From an uncultured Rhodospirillales bacterium (GTDB lineage Bacteria > Pseudomonadota > Alphaproteobacteria > Azospirillales > Azospirillaceae), in assembly GCA_903856295.1 (NCBI GenBank), contig CAIOBP010000160.1, positions 1 to 63,945 on the forward strand: 63,945 nucleotides of DNA, read 5' to 3'. Positions 37,398 to 46,125 of the stretch are shown here, piece by piece. The notes beneath the pieces are model-generated. The model saw only the letters and a program-made list of their open reading frames with translations, searched no databases and was not told where the DNA came from. Position numbers and translations under genes: made by a program. Position 1 is the stretch's first letter; every line of letters starts with the position of its first letter.

Positions 37398-37425
37398 CCC
37401 CGGCGCTTCGGCGACGGCCGCCTTA

Positions 37426-37582
37426 GGCGACGCTCAAAAATAACCGCGTCAGATGACGCCGGATTTTTGGTTCTCCGCAAGGCGCGGAAAGGGGCGCCTA
37501 CCCAGCGTAGGCAACCCTTTCCGCAACGCAGCGGAGGGCCAAAAAGACAAGTCAAATGGCGCGGTTATTTCTGAGCGTCGCC
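37426..37582. repeat. 157-bp near-palindromic, MITE-like element
   Basis: The left arm (starting GGCGACGCTCAAAAATAACC) and the right arm (ending GGTTATTTCTGAGCGTCGCC) are inverted copies that continue inward, with mismatches, to GCCTAC/GTAGGC at the centre. The whole can fold into one stem of about 75 bp. Both ends are flanked by the same triplet TTA (37423-37425 and 37583-37585), compatible with a target duplication. It lies between convergent genes and could also act as a bidirectional terminator. There is no coding capacity. Confidence 0.75.
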
Positions 37583-38122
37583 TTACATCTTGGGCGCGGC
37601 CGGGCTGGTGTGCGTGGCCGCGGCGGCGGGGGCCGGAGCGGGCGCCGGCGGGGTATCCTGGCCGTTCTGCTGCTTGCCGACGTTCTGGAGGCTGAAGATC
37701 ACCTGCCCGAGCAATTGCTCGAATCCCGGCGTCGACTGGGTATATTCGATGCGCGCGCCAGGCTTGAGCATATCGACGTCGCCGCCCGGTTCCAGCGACA
37801 GGTACTTGCCGCCGAGCAGGCTTTCGCTCGCCACCAGCGCGATGGTGTCGCGCGGCAGCTTGATCGAGTGATCGATCGAGAGATGCACCTCGGCGAGATA
37901 CGTCGCCGGATCAAGCGACAAGCCCGCGACGCTGCCGACCTTGACGCCGCTGATGCGGACGTCGGCGCCGTTCTGCAAGCCACCGATGCTGTTGAAACGG
38001 GCGGTCAGGGCATATCCCTCGACCTTGCGCAGATCCGCGCTTTTGTAGGCGAAGGCGAGGAAGAAGCCGGCCACCAACAGAACGACGGCGCCGAGCACGG
38101 TCTCGATCACATTTCTACGCAT
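37583..38122 (-). CDS. mlaD: MlaD, MCE-domain phospholipid transport protein
   Basis: MlaD is the membrane-anchored, periplasmic lipid-binding subunit of the Mla transport system that keeps outer-membrane lipid asymmetry. An N-terminal transmembrane helix (about 7-26) is followed by the MCE domain (about 38-115) with FNSIGGLQNGADVRISGVKVG and the ESLLGGKYLSLEPGG loop. The tail is Pro/Ala-rich. The 179-aa size is typical. The stop codon coincides with the TTA triplet bordering the 157-bp palindrome. The rest of the mla operon is not in the window. Confidence 0.92.
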   Translation of the reverse strand: MRRNVIETVLGAVVLLVAGFFLAFAYKSADLRKVEGYALTARFNSIGGLQNGADVRISGVKVGSVAGLSLDPATYLAEVHLSIDHSIKLPRDTIALVASESLLGGKYLSLEPGGDVDMLKPGARIEYTQSTPGFEQLLGQVIFSLQNVGKQQNGQDTPPAPAPAPAAAATHTSPAAPKM

Positions 38123-38170
38123 GGCTTTTGGACGACTCCGAAGGTCTCGCCGGTTTCACTCTCTCGACTC

Positions 38171-38560
38171 TCAGACCGGCTGCCAGGGCTCGTAATCGGC
38201 GCTGACCGCGGGGCGCTGCCCGCCCGCGAGCGGGTGTCCCGGCTGACGGTAGGCGGCGGCGGTCCCGGTCAGGTTCGGATGATGGGGCTTGATCCACGGC
38301 TTGTGGAAGGCGCTGTCGGCCGGCAAAACCTCGTTGGTGGTATAATGCAGCCAGCCGAACCACTCGGGCGGCACCTTGCTGGGCTCGAACGCGCCCTTGT
38401 AGATCACCCAGCGCCGCTCCTTACGGCCGCGCTGAATCTTGCGCGACTTGTAGTAACGGTTGCCATGGGCATCGGCGCCCACGAACACGCCCTTCCGCCA
38501 CGTGAAAACGCGGATCTGGATCGTATCGAACATCGTGAGAAGAGAACCGATTTCGAACAT
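38171..38560 (-). CDS. NADH:ubiquinone oxidoreductase NDUFA12-type subunit
   Basis: NDUFA12 (B17.2) is an accessory complex I subunit found in alphaproteobacteria and mitochondria. The 129-aa protein shows VGADAHGNRYYKSRK, RRWVIYKGAFEPSKVPPEW and WLHYTTNEVLPADS-type motifs of the family and ends YEPWQP. The ATG at 38560 has GAGAG upstream; a second ATG nine codons later lacks a Shine-Dalgarno. It is paired with mlaD, a pairing common in this class. Confidence 0.92.
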   Translation of the reverse strand: MFEIGSLLTMFDTIQIRVFTWRKGVFVGADAHGNRYYKSRKIQRGRKERRWVIYKGAFEPSKVPPEWFGWLHYTTNEVLPADSAFHKPWIKPHHPNLTGTAAAYRQPGHPLAGGQRPAVSADYEPWQPV

Positions 38561-38930
38561 GACCACTCTCAAGGTAAGGGGATTGACCCCGCCAGGTTGC
38601 CGGTTGGCCTGCACTATGACATCGCGCGAATGGTGCGTCCAGCGTCGAACATGACGAAAATCGTCGCCACCGCCATGGCTGGCGTCACCGGACGACATTG
38701 CTCCCAAAACATCAAGCCGGGCTCCCAAAACGCCAAGCCGGGCCGCCAAACCATCAAGCCGGGGCCTGCCGCCAGATGCTGAGACATTTCGTCGCTTTGA
38801 CGGCGGGCGTTGTTGCCGAAAGCCTGCCGGACACTATAGTCCAGGATGGCGTCGCTCTGCGGAGAGACGCCCTGCCGTGACCAGGAGAGGGCGCCGGGCC
38901 CGGGGACTTCGACCGGAAGGAGAGATGGCG

Positions 38931-39389
38931 ATGCAAAACCAGGGACCAGTCGTGGATACTCTGCCCGACCTGGATGCCCATTGGGATGTGGTGACCTGGA
39001 GCCGCGACTACGAAACCGGTCATACCGGGATCGATAGCGACCACCAGAGGCTGCTCGTGCTGTTCAACGAGTTCTCCCAGGCGGTCAATAGCGGAAAAGG
39101 TCCGGTTGTGATTCGGGAAGTCCTGGATGAATTGACGGACTACACCCACTATCATTTCGCCCGCGAAGAGCTGATCATGCAGGAGTGCGACTTCCCAGAC
39201 TATGGGCGCCACAAGAGAATGCACGAGACTTTCATCCGGCAGGTCGAGGATGTCTCCAAGCACTACATGAATGGCGGCGATCTCAGCGCGTTTCTGTTGA
39301 GCTTCCTGGCCAAATGGCTGAGCGGCCACATTCTCAGCGCCGACCGCCAACTGGGCCGCTATCTCGGGGAGAACGCGGCCGAGCACTGA
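38931..39389 (+). CDS. Bacteriohemerythrin
   Basis: This is a single-domain, 152-aa oxygen-binding diiron protein of the cytoplasm. The full ligand set is visible: H38, H75 with E79, H94, H98, H133 and D138, with the usual H-x3-E, H-x3-H and H-x4-D spacing. Suggested roles are oxygen delivery or sensing in microaerophiles. AGGAG is 8 nt before the ATG at 38931 but only 2 nt before the ATG at 38925, so I prefer the former. The gene is monocistronic. Confidence 0.92.
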   Translation: MQNQGPVVDTLPDLDAHWDVVTWSRDYETGHTGIDSDHQRLLVLFNEFSQAVNSGKGPVVIREVLDELTDYTHYHFAREELIMQECDFPDYGRHKRMHETFIRQVEDVSKHYMNGGDLSAFLLSFLAKWLSGHILSADRQLGRYLGENAAEH

Positions 39390-39408
39390 GGCCGGCGCGC
39401 CACGCGCT

Positions 39409-40314
39409 TCACGCCCCCCGCGCGATCCGGCTTTCCCGCCGCCAGACATAAAGGCCGCTGACGATGATCACCGCGCCGCCGCCCACGGTCTGCATGTCGG
39501 GCAGGGTCCCGAACCAGACCAGCCCGATCGCCGTCGACCACACGATCTGGCTGTACTGAAACGGCGCCAGCACCGAGGCGTGGGTGCGAAGAAACGCCTT
39601 GAGCAGCAAATACTGGCCGAGGGCATACAGCACACCGGCCGCCGCCAGCAGCAGCCAGTCCGCCGAATCGGGGGCATGCCAGAGCGCCGGCACCGTCAGC
39701 GACGACAGGACCAGGCCCGACAGGCAGGTGTAGAACAGCGTGGTCAGCGGCAATTCGGTGTCGGCCAGACGCCGGGTGACGATCAGGGACAGCGCCCAGC
39801 AGCCGGCCGAGGCCACCGGCAGCAGCGACACCGCCTCGAAGCCGGCCCCGCCCGGACGCACCACCAGCAGCACCCCGGCGAAACCGGTCAGCACCGCCAG
39901 CCAGCGCCCCGACTCGACGCGCTCGCCCAGCAGCGGAATCGACAGCGCCGTGACGATCAGCGGCGCCACGAATCCGATCGCCGAGGCATCGGCCAGGGGC
40001 AGGCGGCGCAGCGCGGTGATGAAGAGCACACCCGAGGCGAACAGCAAGGCGCCGCGCACGAGCTGGGGCAGCGCCCGGCGGGTGACCAGCAGGCGCGACC
40101 CGCCCTGCCTCAGCAGCAACGGCAGCATGAACAGCAGATTGAAGAGGTAGCGCGCCCAACTGACTTCGACGGGATGGAGGTGCTGCGTCAGCCCCTTGGA
40201 CACGCCATCCATCACCGAGAAGACCGCCATCGCGGTCAGCATGAGCAAAATCGCCCCGGTCGAGCCCTGATTTTGGCTCGCCGGAGCGGCGGTATCAAAC
40301 GGTGTCGCGGCCAA
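39409..40314 (-). CDS. EamA/DMT-family transporter
   Basis: This is a ten-helix inner-membrane permease made of two EamA repeats of five helices each (about 20-150 and 160-295). ARYLFNLLFMLPLLL and ALRRLPLADASAIGFVAPL in the first repeat and KAFLRTHASVLAPFQYSQIV in the second are typical of the drug/metabolite superfamily. The start appears to be TTG at 40314, with AGGAG 11 nt upstream; the next ATG would remove the first helix. Substrate is unknown. It converges with the bacteriohemerythrin gene. Confidence 0.88.
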   Translation of the reverse strand: MAATPFDTAAPASQNQGSTGAILLMLTAMAVFSVMDGVSKGLTQHLHPVEVSWARYLFNLLFMLPLLLRQGGSRLLVTRRALPQLVRGALLFASGVLFITALRRLPLADASAIGFVAPLIVTALSIPLLGERVESGRWLAVLTGFAGVLLVVRPGGAGFEAVSLLPVASAGCWALSLIVTRRLADTELPLTTLFYTCLSGLVLSSLTVPALWHAPDSADWLLLAAAGVLYALGQYLLLKAFLRTHASVLAPFQYSQIVWSTAIGLVWFGTLPDMQTVGGGAVIIVSGLYVWRRESRIARGA

Positions 40315-40360
40315 GTCTCAGGTTTCTCCTGACAAAGCCCGCGGAGGGCGGCGCAGCATG

Positions 40361-40621
40361 TCAGTGGAGGAACTGTCCCGGCGGCGGCGTTAAAAAGCCG
40401 TCCTCCGCATCCTCCGTATCGTAGATCGGGTCATCATAGTCGTTGGGCATCCGCGAGTTCAATCGCTCGATGCCGGTGACCACCGCTTTCAGCAGGCCCC
40501 GGAGTTCCGAGGCGTCGTCCTCGAGCCCGCGCAGGCGCTGATCGAGCATCGAGAAGCGGTTGACCACCAATTCGGTGAGTTCGTGAATCTGGTCTGTGAG
40601 GAGAGAGGTTTTGTCGCTCAT
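40361..40621 (-). CDS. Small coiled-coil protein, unknown
   Basis: The 86-aa protein has a strong heptad pattern over residues 5-55 (TDQIHELTELVVNRFSMLDQ, then LRGLEDDASELRGLL) followed by an acidic tail and TPPPGQFLH. A good promoter lies 37 nt upstream. I do not recognise the family. It may be a scaffold or partner protein. Confidence 0.65.
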   Translation of the reverse strand: MSDKTSLLTDQIHELTELVVNRFSMLDQRLRGLEDDASELRGLLKAVVTGIERLNSRMPNDYDDPIYDTEDAEDGFLTPPPGQFLH

Positions 40622-40924
40622 GGAAGCCGCCCTTGGCCGTACCGTTCAGGTGATAGAACAATACGCCAGCCCAAACGGATGTAAACGTGATTTCTCAATA
40701 GTTTGCAGGTCGGTCTTAATGTACGGGCTGAGTGTGGCACCACAGAGACACAGTCGCGCGCCAGCGCACGGCCCGACCAGGGGCATTGCGGGCAATATCG
40801 TTTAATAACAGAGCAGTATCTGAATATGCTGAGATGCGGCTTTATCAGCCACGACGGGCACGGGCCAGCCAAAGGCGCGGCGGCGACGGCGAATCGCGAT
40901 CAGGCTTGCGGCCGGCCCCCGGGC
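40622..40924. other. Intergenic region, fur-like gene to coiled-coil gene
   Basis: This 303-bp gap holds the promoter at 40658-40685. The rest, on the fur side, shows no terminator with a T-tract and no recognisable gene. Confidence 0.5.
40658..40685 (-). promoter_or_regulatory. Promoter of small coiled-coil gene
   Basis: On the minus strand TTTACA (40685-40680) and TATTGT (40663-40658) with a 16-bp spacer each match consensus at five of six positions. The start codon is 37 nt downstream of the -10. Confidence 0.6.
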
Positions 40925-41383
40925 TCAGGCCCGGCGGACACGCACGCCATAAAGCTCCAGACGGTGGCCGATCAGCTCGTAGCCCATTTCCCGCGCGATC
41001 TTCTCCTTGAGGACTTCCATCTCCGGGCTTTGGAACTCGATGACCTCGCCGGACTGCAAATCGATCAGGTGATGATGATGCGAATCGCGCTTCTCCTCGA
41101 AGCGCGCCCGGCCGTCGCCGAAATCGAGCTTGGCGATGACGTTGGCATCCTCGAACAGGCGCATGGTGCGGTAAACGGTGGCGATGCTGATGTGCGGGTC
41201 GATTTCGACGGCGCGGCGAAACACCTGCTCGACGTCGGGATGATCGCAGGCCTCCGAGAGCACGCGGGTGATCACCCGCCGCTGCTCGGTCATCTTCAAC
41301 CCCTTCTCCTGGCACAGCAGCTCGAGACGGGTCGGGCCGCCGTCGGCCGGAGCGGCCGGAGACACGTTCTCAGGGTTCAACAT
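40925..41383 (-). CDS. fur: Fur-family metalloregulator (alphaproteobacterial Fur/Mur type)
   Basis: Fur-family proteins repress metal uptake genes when loaded with Fe(II) or Mn(II). The winged helix spans about 20-95 with ISIATVYRTMRLFEDANVI as recognition region. The metal and dimerisation segment has the run DSHHHHLIDLQSGEVIEF. The structural CxxC pairs of E. coli Fur are absent, as usual for alphaproteobacterial Fur/Mur. Length is 152 aa. It follows prfB on the same strand after a 180-bp gap containing an inverted repeat. Mn versus Fe specificity cannot be told. Confidence 0.9.
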   Translation of the reverse strand: MLNPENVSPAAPADGGPTRLELLCQEKGLKMTEQRRVITRVLSEACDHPDVEQVFRRAVEIDPHISIATVYRTMRLFEDANVIAKLDFGDGRARFEEKRDSHHHHLIDLQSGEVIEFQSPEMEVLKEKIAREMGYELIGHRLELYGVRVRRA

Positions 41384-41511
41384 GGGCGATACCTCCCGGC
41401 TTCCTCGGATGCCACTGTGCCGTCACAGCCGCCGCTTGGCCAGCGGCCAGAGCGAGTCACGCAGGGGCGGGCCCACCCCGAAGCGTGAGCCCGCTCCAGA
41501 AACATCAGGTC

Positions 41512-41549
41512 AGAGCATGATGCCGCCCCACATGATTGCATCGTGCTCT
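41512..41549. repeat. Inverted repeat between prfB and fur
   Basis: AGAGCATGATGC and GCATCGTGCTCT form a 12-bp stem with one mismatch and a 14-nt loop, in the gap between the prfB stop and the fur start. No T-tract follows, so it is either a processing or attenuation hairpin or a dispersed REP-like repeat. Confidence 0.55.
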
Positions 41550-41564
41550 AAGTAGCGCCCCGGA

Positions 41565-42687
41565 TCAACCTTCCATATTTTCCGCCTGCCCCTTGATGCG
41601 CGAGGCCAGGGCGGCTTCGAGAAAGCGGTCGATATCGCCGTCGAGCACGGCGCCCGACTGGGAGGTTTCGACCCCGGTACGCAGATCTTTCACCATCTGA
41701 TAGGGCTGGAGCACGTAACTGCGAATCTGGTGGCCCCAGCCGATATCGGTCTTGGTCGCCTCCAGCGCCGCCGAGGCCTCCTCGCGCTTCTTGAGTTCGG
41801 CTTCATACAAGCGGGCGCGCAGCATGTCCCAGGCCTTGGAGCGGTTCTTGTGCTGAGAACGCTCCTGCTGGCACTGCACGACGATGTTGGTCGGCAAATG
41901 GGTGATGCGCACCGCGCTGTCGGTCTTGTTGATGTGCTGACCGCCGGCACCCGAGGCGCGGTAGGTGTCGATCCGGCAGTCCTTCTCGTTGATCTCGACC
42001 ACGATCTTGTCGTCGATCACCGGACTGACCGAAACGCTGGCGAAACTGGTGTGGCGCCGCGCCTGGCTGTCGAACGGACTGATGCGCACCAGCCGGTGCA
42101 CCCCGGCCTCGGTCTTCAGCCAACCGTAAGCATTGGTGCCCTTGATCTGCACCGTCGCCGATTTCAGCCCGGCCTCTTCGCCGCCGGATTCTTCCAGCCA
42201 CTCGGTCTTGCAGCCATGCTGCTCGGCCCAGCGCAGATACATGCGCAGCAGCATCTCGGCCCAGTCCTGGGCCTCGGTGCCGCCGGCGCCGGCGTTGACT
42301 TCGAGATAGCAGTCGTTGCCGTCGGCCTCGCCCGAGAGCAGGCTCTCCAGCTCCAGCTTGGCGGCGCGGGCCTTGAGCGAATAGAGGGTCTTCTCGGCAT
42401 CGGCGACCACGCTGGCGTCGCCCTCCTCCTCGCCCATCTCGATCAGGTCGAGACTGTCGGCCAACTCGCGCTCAAGGGCGCGGTAGCCGGTGATCGCGGT
42501 TTCCAGGTGGGTGCGCTCGCGCATCACCGTCTGGGCGCGGGCGGAATCGTCCCACAGCTTGGGGTCTTCGGAGAGGGCGTTTACCTCTTCGAAGCGGCGC
42601 AGGGCGTTATCCCAGTCAAAGATGCCTCCTCAGCAGGGTCAGCGAGTCTCTGATCTCGCTGGCCGCCGCCTCGATCTCCGCACGCAT
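41565..42687 (-). CDS. prfB: Peptide chain release factor RF2, programmed +1 frameshift
   Basis: RF2 releases the peptide at UGA and UAA codons. The gene has two parts. A 23-codon leader from the ATG at 42687 ends in CTT TGA (42621-42616), preceded by an internal Shine-Dalgarno-like AGGAGG (42630-42625) with the E. coli spacing. A +1 shift on CTTTGAC enters the main frame ([15 protein letters not shown] onward). The body carries the SPF tripeptide in [13 protein letters not shown] and the GGQ motif in [16 protein letters not shown]. The spliced protein is 373 aa. Low RF2 slows decoding of the UGA and favours the shift, giving autoregulation. Confidence 0.95.
42616..42630 (-). promoter_or_regulatory. 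RF2 +1 recoding site
   Basis: AGGAGG-CAT-CTT-TGA-C has the same layout as the E. coli prfB site AGGGGG-TAT-CTT-TGA-C: internal Shine-Dalgarno, slippery CTT and in-frame TGA followed by C. Confidence 0.95.
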
Positions 42688-43062
42688 GGCGTCCTCGCAG
42701 CTCGGGGAAAAAATAAGTCGCGATACTTAGCGCGAGCCGCGCCCGGAGAAAAGCGATTATCGCGGGCGCCGGGGTAATCGGGTGAGTGGGGGCGAGGCCG
42801 GTAGCGGGGGAGCGCCGCTCCCCCGCGCCCCCTTGCCAGGGACCGCAGGTCCCTGGACCCTGAGACTTTTTTCTGTCCCCCCAGCCCGACCGCGCCAGCG
42901 GCATCTCTGGGGATGGGGGGACAGAAAAAAACCTGTGGGGTCCGGGGAGCCCTTCGGGTTCCCCGGGCAGGGGCTCGGGGGCGGCTGCCCCCGACATCGG
43001 CACCGTCCTCCGCTCACCCGATTACCCCGGCGCCCGCGTTGACAGTCGGTGCGGCACCGACC
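42688..43062. other. Divergent intergenic region, prfB and ygiQ
   Basis: This 375-bp gap is mostly occupied by the palindromic element at 42761-43038. Only about 70 bp next to prfB and 24 bp next to the radical SAM gene lie outside it. Frames read across the element on both strands give similar peptides because of the palindrome, so I do not call genes. Confidence 0.7.
42761..43038. mobile_element. 278-bp palindromic element with perfect 26-bp terminal inverted repeats
   Basis: The left end 42761-42786 (CGCGGGCGCCGGGGTAATCG and six more bases) is the exact reverse complement of 43013-43038. Nested inside are further inverted pairs: TTTTTTCTGTCCCCCCA (near 42868) with TGGGGGGACAGAAAAAA (near 42915), and short GC hairpins such as CCAGGGACC/GGTCCCTGG. 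There is no coding capacity. It resembles a MITE or structured intergenic repeat. It lies between the divergent prfB and ygiQ genes and probably separates their promoters. Confidence 0.7.
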
Positions 43063-45108
43063 ATGTTTGCCATTGCTCTTGCCAGCCCCGGACCCTGCCC
43101 CGTGCCCGACGCCAAGCCGCTTTTTTCCTATCGCAAATTCTGGGCGCAGCGCTTCGGCACCGCGCCTTTCCTGCCCATGAGCCGGGCCGAGATGGAGGAA
43201 CGCGGCTGGGACAGTTGCGACATCATCCTGGTCACCGGCGATGCCTATATCGACCACCCGAGCTTCGGCATGGCCATTATCGGGCGCCTGCTCGAGGCCC
43301 AGGGCTTCCGGGTCGGGATCATCGCCCAGCCGGGGTGGAGCGACTCGCAGCCCTTCACGGTGCTGGGTCAGCCGAACCTGTTTTTCGGCGTCACCGGCGG
43401 CAACATGGATTCGATGGTCAACCGCTACACCGCCGACCGCCGGCTGCGCAGCAACGACAGCTACACCCCCAACGACGAGGGCGGCAAGCGCCCCGACCGG
43501 GCGGTGATCGTCTACAGCCAGCGCTGCCGCGAGGCCTATAAGGACACCCCGATCGTGATCGGCGGTATCGAGGCGTCGCTGCGCCGGATCGCCCATTATG
43601 ATTACTGGTCGGACAAGGTGCGCCGCTCGGTGCTGATCGACAGCCGGGCCGACATCCTGGTTTACGGCAACGCCGAACGCGCCATCATCGAGATTGCCCA
43701 CCGCGCCGCCCGCCGCGAGGCCCCGGCCGCCATGGCCGATATTCGCGGCACCGCGCTGTTGCTCGACGCCGCGCCCGAGGGCTGGGAGATTCTCGACCAC
43801 CGCGACCCCGAGGCGACGCCGAAGCCGAGCAAGGCCGACCGTCAGGCGGTGCGGCTGCCTTCCTTCGAACAGGTGCTGGGCGATCCGGTGCTCTATGCCC
43901 ACGCCTCGCGGCTCAGCCACCTGGAGAGCAACCCCGGCAACGCAAGGCCGCTGATCCAGCGCCATGGCGACAAGGAGCTGTGGCTCAACCCGCCGCCGCT
44001 GCCCCTGACCACGCCCGAGATGGACGGCGTCTACGGCCTGCCCTTCGCCCGCGCGCCGCACCCGGCCTATCAGGGGGCGCGAATTCCGGCCTGGGAGATG
44101 ATCCGCCATTCGGTGACCATCCTGCGCGGCTGCTTCGGCGGCTGCTCGTTCTGCTCGATCACCGAGCATGAGGGGCGGATCATCCAGAACCGTTCGGAAG
44201 CCTCGATTCTGGCGGAAATCGAGGCGGTGCGCGACAAGACCGCCGGCTTCACCGGCATCATCTCCGACATCGGCGGCGCCACCGCCAACATGTACCGGCT
44301 GGCCTGCACCGACCCGCGCGCCGAGCGGCTGTGCCGGCGCCTCTCTTGCGTCTTTCCGGAGATCTGCAAGAATCTCGGCACCGACCACGGGCCGCTGATC
44401 GAGCTGTACCGCAAGGCCCGCGCCGTGCCGGGGATCAAGAAGGTGCTGATCGGCTCGGGGGTGCGCTACGATCTGGCGGTGCGCAGCCCGGCCTATATCA
44501 AGGAGCTGGTCAGCCACCATGTCGGCGGCTACCTCAAGATCGCCCCCGAGCACACCGAGCCCGGCCCGCTCTCTTTGATGATGAAGCCGGGAATCGGCAG
44601 CTATGACCGCTTCAAGGCCCTCTTCGACCGCGCGGTGAAGGAAGCCGGCAAGGAATTCTACCTGATTCCCTATTTCATCGCCGCCCACCCCGGCACCAGC
44701 GACACCGACATGCTCAACCTCGCGCTCTGGCTGAAGCGCAACCAGTTCCGCCTCGATCAGGTTCAGACCTTCCTGCCCTCCCCCATGGCTTTGGCCACCA
44801 CCATGTATCACAGCGGCCGCAACCCGCTGCGTCCGGTCCGCCGGGCCGACCCGGACACCATCGTCACCGCCAGAGGGCTGAAGCAACGGCGCCTGCATAA
44901 AGCCTTTCTGCGTTACCACGACGCCGAAAACTGGCCGACCCTGCGCGAGGCCCTGAAGGCCATGGGCCGCGCCGACCTGATCGGCCCGGGCAAGCACCAG
45001 CTGGTCCCCGGCTGGCAGCCGGCGGGAACCGGCCGCACAACCGCCGCCACCCCGCCCCGCCCCTCCAGCCGCAGCATCGGCGGCCGCAAAAGCAGGGGCA
45101 AGCCATGA
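43063..45108 (+). CDS. YgiQ-family radical SAM protein
   Basis: This is a large (681 aa) radical S-adenosylmethionine protein. Domain order is the UPF0313/YgiQ N-terminal region ([40 protein letters not shown]), then the [4Fe-4S]-binding C357-x3-C361-x2-C364 in [20 protein letters not shown], then the radical SAM barrel and a DUF3362-type tail with [20 protein letters not shown]. Function is unknown. The start at 43063 (MFAIALAS) lies just after the palindromic element and lacks a clear Shine-Dalgarno; GTG or ATG options further upstream would read into the element. Confidence 0.92.
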   Translation: MFAIALASPGPCPVPDAKPLFSYRKFWAQRFGTAPFLPMSRAEMEERGWDSCDIILVTGDAYIDHPSFGMAIIGRLLEAQGFRVGIIAQPGWSDSQPFTVLGQPNLFFGVTGGNMDSMVNRYTADRRLRSNDSYTPNDEGGKRPDRAVIVYSQRCREAYKDTPIVIGGIEASLRRIAHYDYWSDKVRRSVLIDSRADILVYGNAERAIIEIAHRAARREAPAAMADIRGTALLLDAAPEGWEILDHRDPEATPKPSKADRQAVRLPSFEQVLGDPVLYAHASRLSHLESNPGNARPLIQRHGDKELWLNPPPLPLTTPEMDGVYGLPFARAPHPAYQGARIPAWEMIRHSVTILRGCFGGCSFCSITEHEGRIIQNRSEASILAEIEAVRDKTAGFTGIISDIGGATANMYRLACTDPRAERLCRRLSCVFPEICKNLGTDHGPLIELYRKARAVPGIKKVLIGSGVRYDLAVRSPAYIKELVSHHVGGYLKIAPEHTEPGPLSLMMKPGIGSYDRFKALFDRAVKEAGKEFYLIPYFIAAHPGTSDTDMLNLALWLKRNQFRLDQVQTFLPSPMALATTMYHSGRNPLRPVRRADPDTIVTARGLKQRRLHKAFLRYHDAENWPTLREALKAMGRADLIGPGKHQLVPGWQPAGTGRTTAATPPRPSSRSIGGRKSRGKP

Positions 45109-45254
45109 GGCCGCAGACCTGAAAGGATTGCCTCTCGGCGACATCTTGCCGCACGAGGTGCTGTCACGAAAACCGCCCCATATAACAATAAGGCAGATGA
45201 CAGCTTAGTGAATTTCAGATACCAAGGAGCTGTTCGACGGTCGGAGCTTAGAAA

Positions 45255-46112
45255 GTGTCTAACTTACCCAATTCGGATGATGGCCTTGACCAGCCCCTGG
45301 AAATCGCCAAAGGGATTTATTGGGTCGGGTTTGCCGATCTCCGGGGCCGCCTGCAGTGCAATCCTTATTTAATTGTTGATGGCGACGAGGCCATCCTGAT
45401 TGATGGCGGCAGCCGGCCGGATTTCAGTACGATCATGCGGAAAGTACTGCAAACCGGGACCAAGCCGCACCAGATCAGCCACCTGATTTACCAACACTAT
45501 GACCCCGATCTTTGTGGATCGATCCCGAATATTGAAGCACTGATCGACAGCCCTACCCTAAAAGTCTTGTCGAAACATGAAAACAACCATTTCATCCACC
45601 ACTATTCCGTACAATCTCCAATTTTATGTATCGACGATCTCGGCCGCACACTGACCATGCGCTCGGGCCGGACGCTGCGCTTCTTCCCGACCCCCTATTC
45701 CCACGCCGCCGGCAGCTTTGTGACCTTCGACGAAGCAACCGGCGTGCTGTTTTCCAGCGATTTGTTTGGCGCGACCGGCGCCCAGTCGAGTTGGCGGCTG
45801 TTCGCCGATCTGGACGAGCTGTGCTGCGCCTGCGATAGCACCCCGCCCGATGACCTTGAGGCCGAGTGCGGCCCGGTCGGCGTCCCCTGCCCCTGGACGC
45901 TGCTGTACAATTTCCATCGCGAGGTCATGCCCTGCAACACGGCGCTGCGCCACGCCCTGACGGTCATCGAAAAGATCGCGCCGCGGATGATCGCCCCTCA
46001 GCACGGCTCCATCCTGCGCAGTCCGCGCGACATCGCCGAGGCAATCCGGCGGCTCGGCGCCCTTGACGTCGGCATCGACAGCTTGATGAGCCGCTCCGCG
46101 CTTACCCTTTGA
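45255..46112 (+). CDS. Metallo-beta-lactamase-fold ODP-like protein with altered metal ligands
   Basis: The 285-aa protein matches the beta-lactamase domain of flavodiiron proteins and the oxygen-binding ODP sensors: NPYLIVDGDEAILIDGG, a metal loop QHYDPDLCGSIPNIE, PYSHAAGSF (H150), SSDLFGA (D169) and APQHGS. The usual H-x-E-x-D-H loop reads H81-x-D83-x-D85-L86, so one acidic ligand is shortened and the last His is lost. It lacks a flavodoxin domain. The start is GTG at 45255 with GGAG 8 nt upstream. A diguanylate cyclase gene follows after 13 nt, suggesting an oxygen or redox sensor feeding c-di-GMP. The first half is less GC-rich than its neighbours. Confidence 0.85.
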   Translation: MSNLPNSDDGLDQPLEIAKGIYWVGFADLRGRLQCNPYLIVDGDEAILIDGGSRPDFSTIMRKVLQTGTKPHQISHLIYQHYDPDLCGSIPNIEALIDSPTLKVLSKHENNHFIHHYSVQSPILCIDDLGRTLTMRSGRTLRFFPTPYSHAAGSFVTFDEATGVLFSSDLFGATGAQSSWRLFADLDELCCACDSTPPDDLEAECGPVGVPCPWTLLYNFHREVMPCNTALRHALTVIEKIAPRMIAPQHGSILRSPRDIAEAIRRLGALDVGIDSLMSRSALTL

Positions 46113-46125
46113 GTGTGATCTCACG

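Noticed and set aside
42782-43042. Small frames across the palindromic element
   Set aside because: Both strands give similar peptides purely because the DNA is palindromic; no start signal.
42757-45144. A 795-codon minus-strand frame opposite the radical SAM gene
   Set aside because: Composition typical of a shadow; the plus-strand YgiQ-type protein has full motifs.
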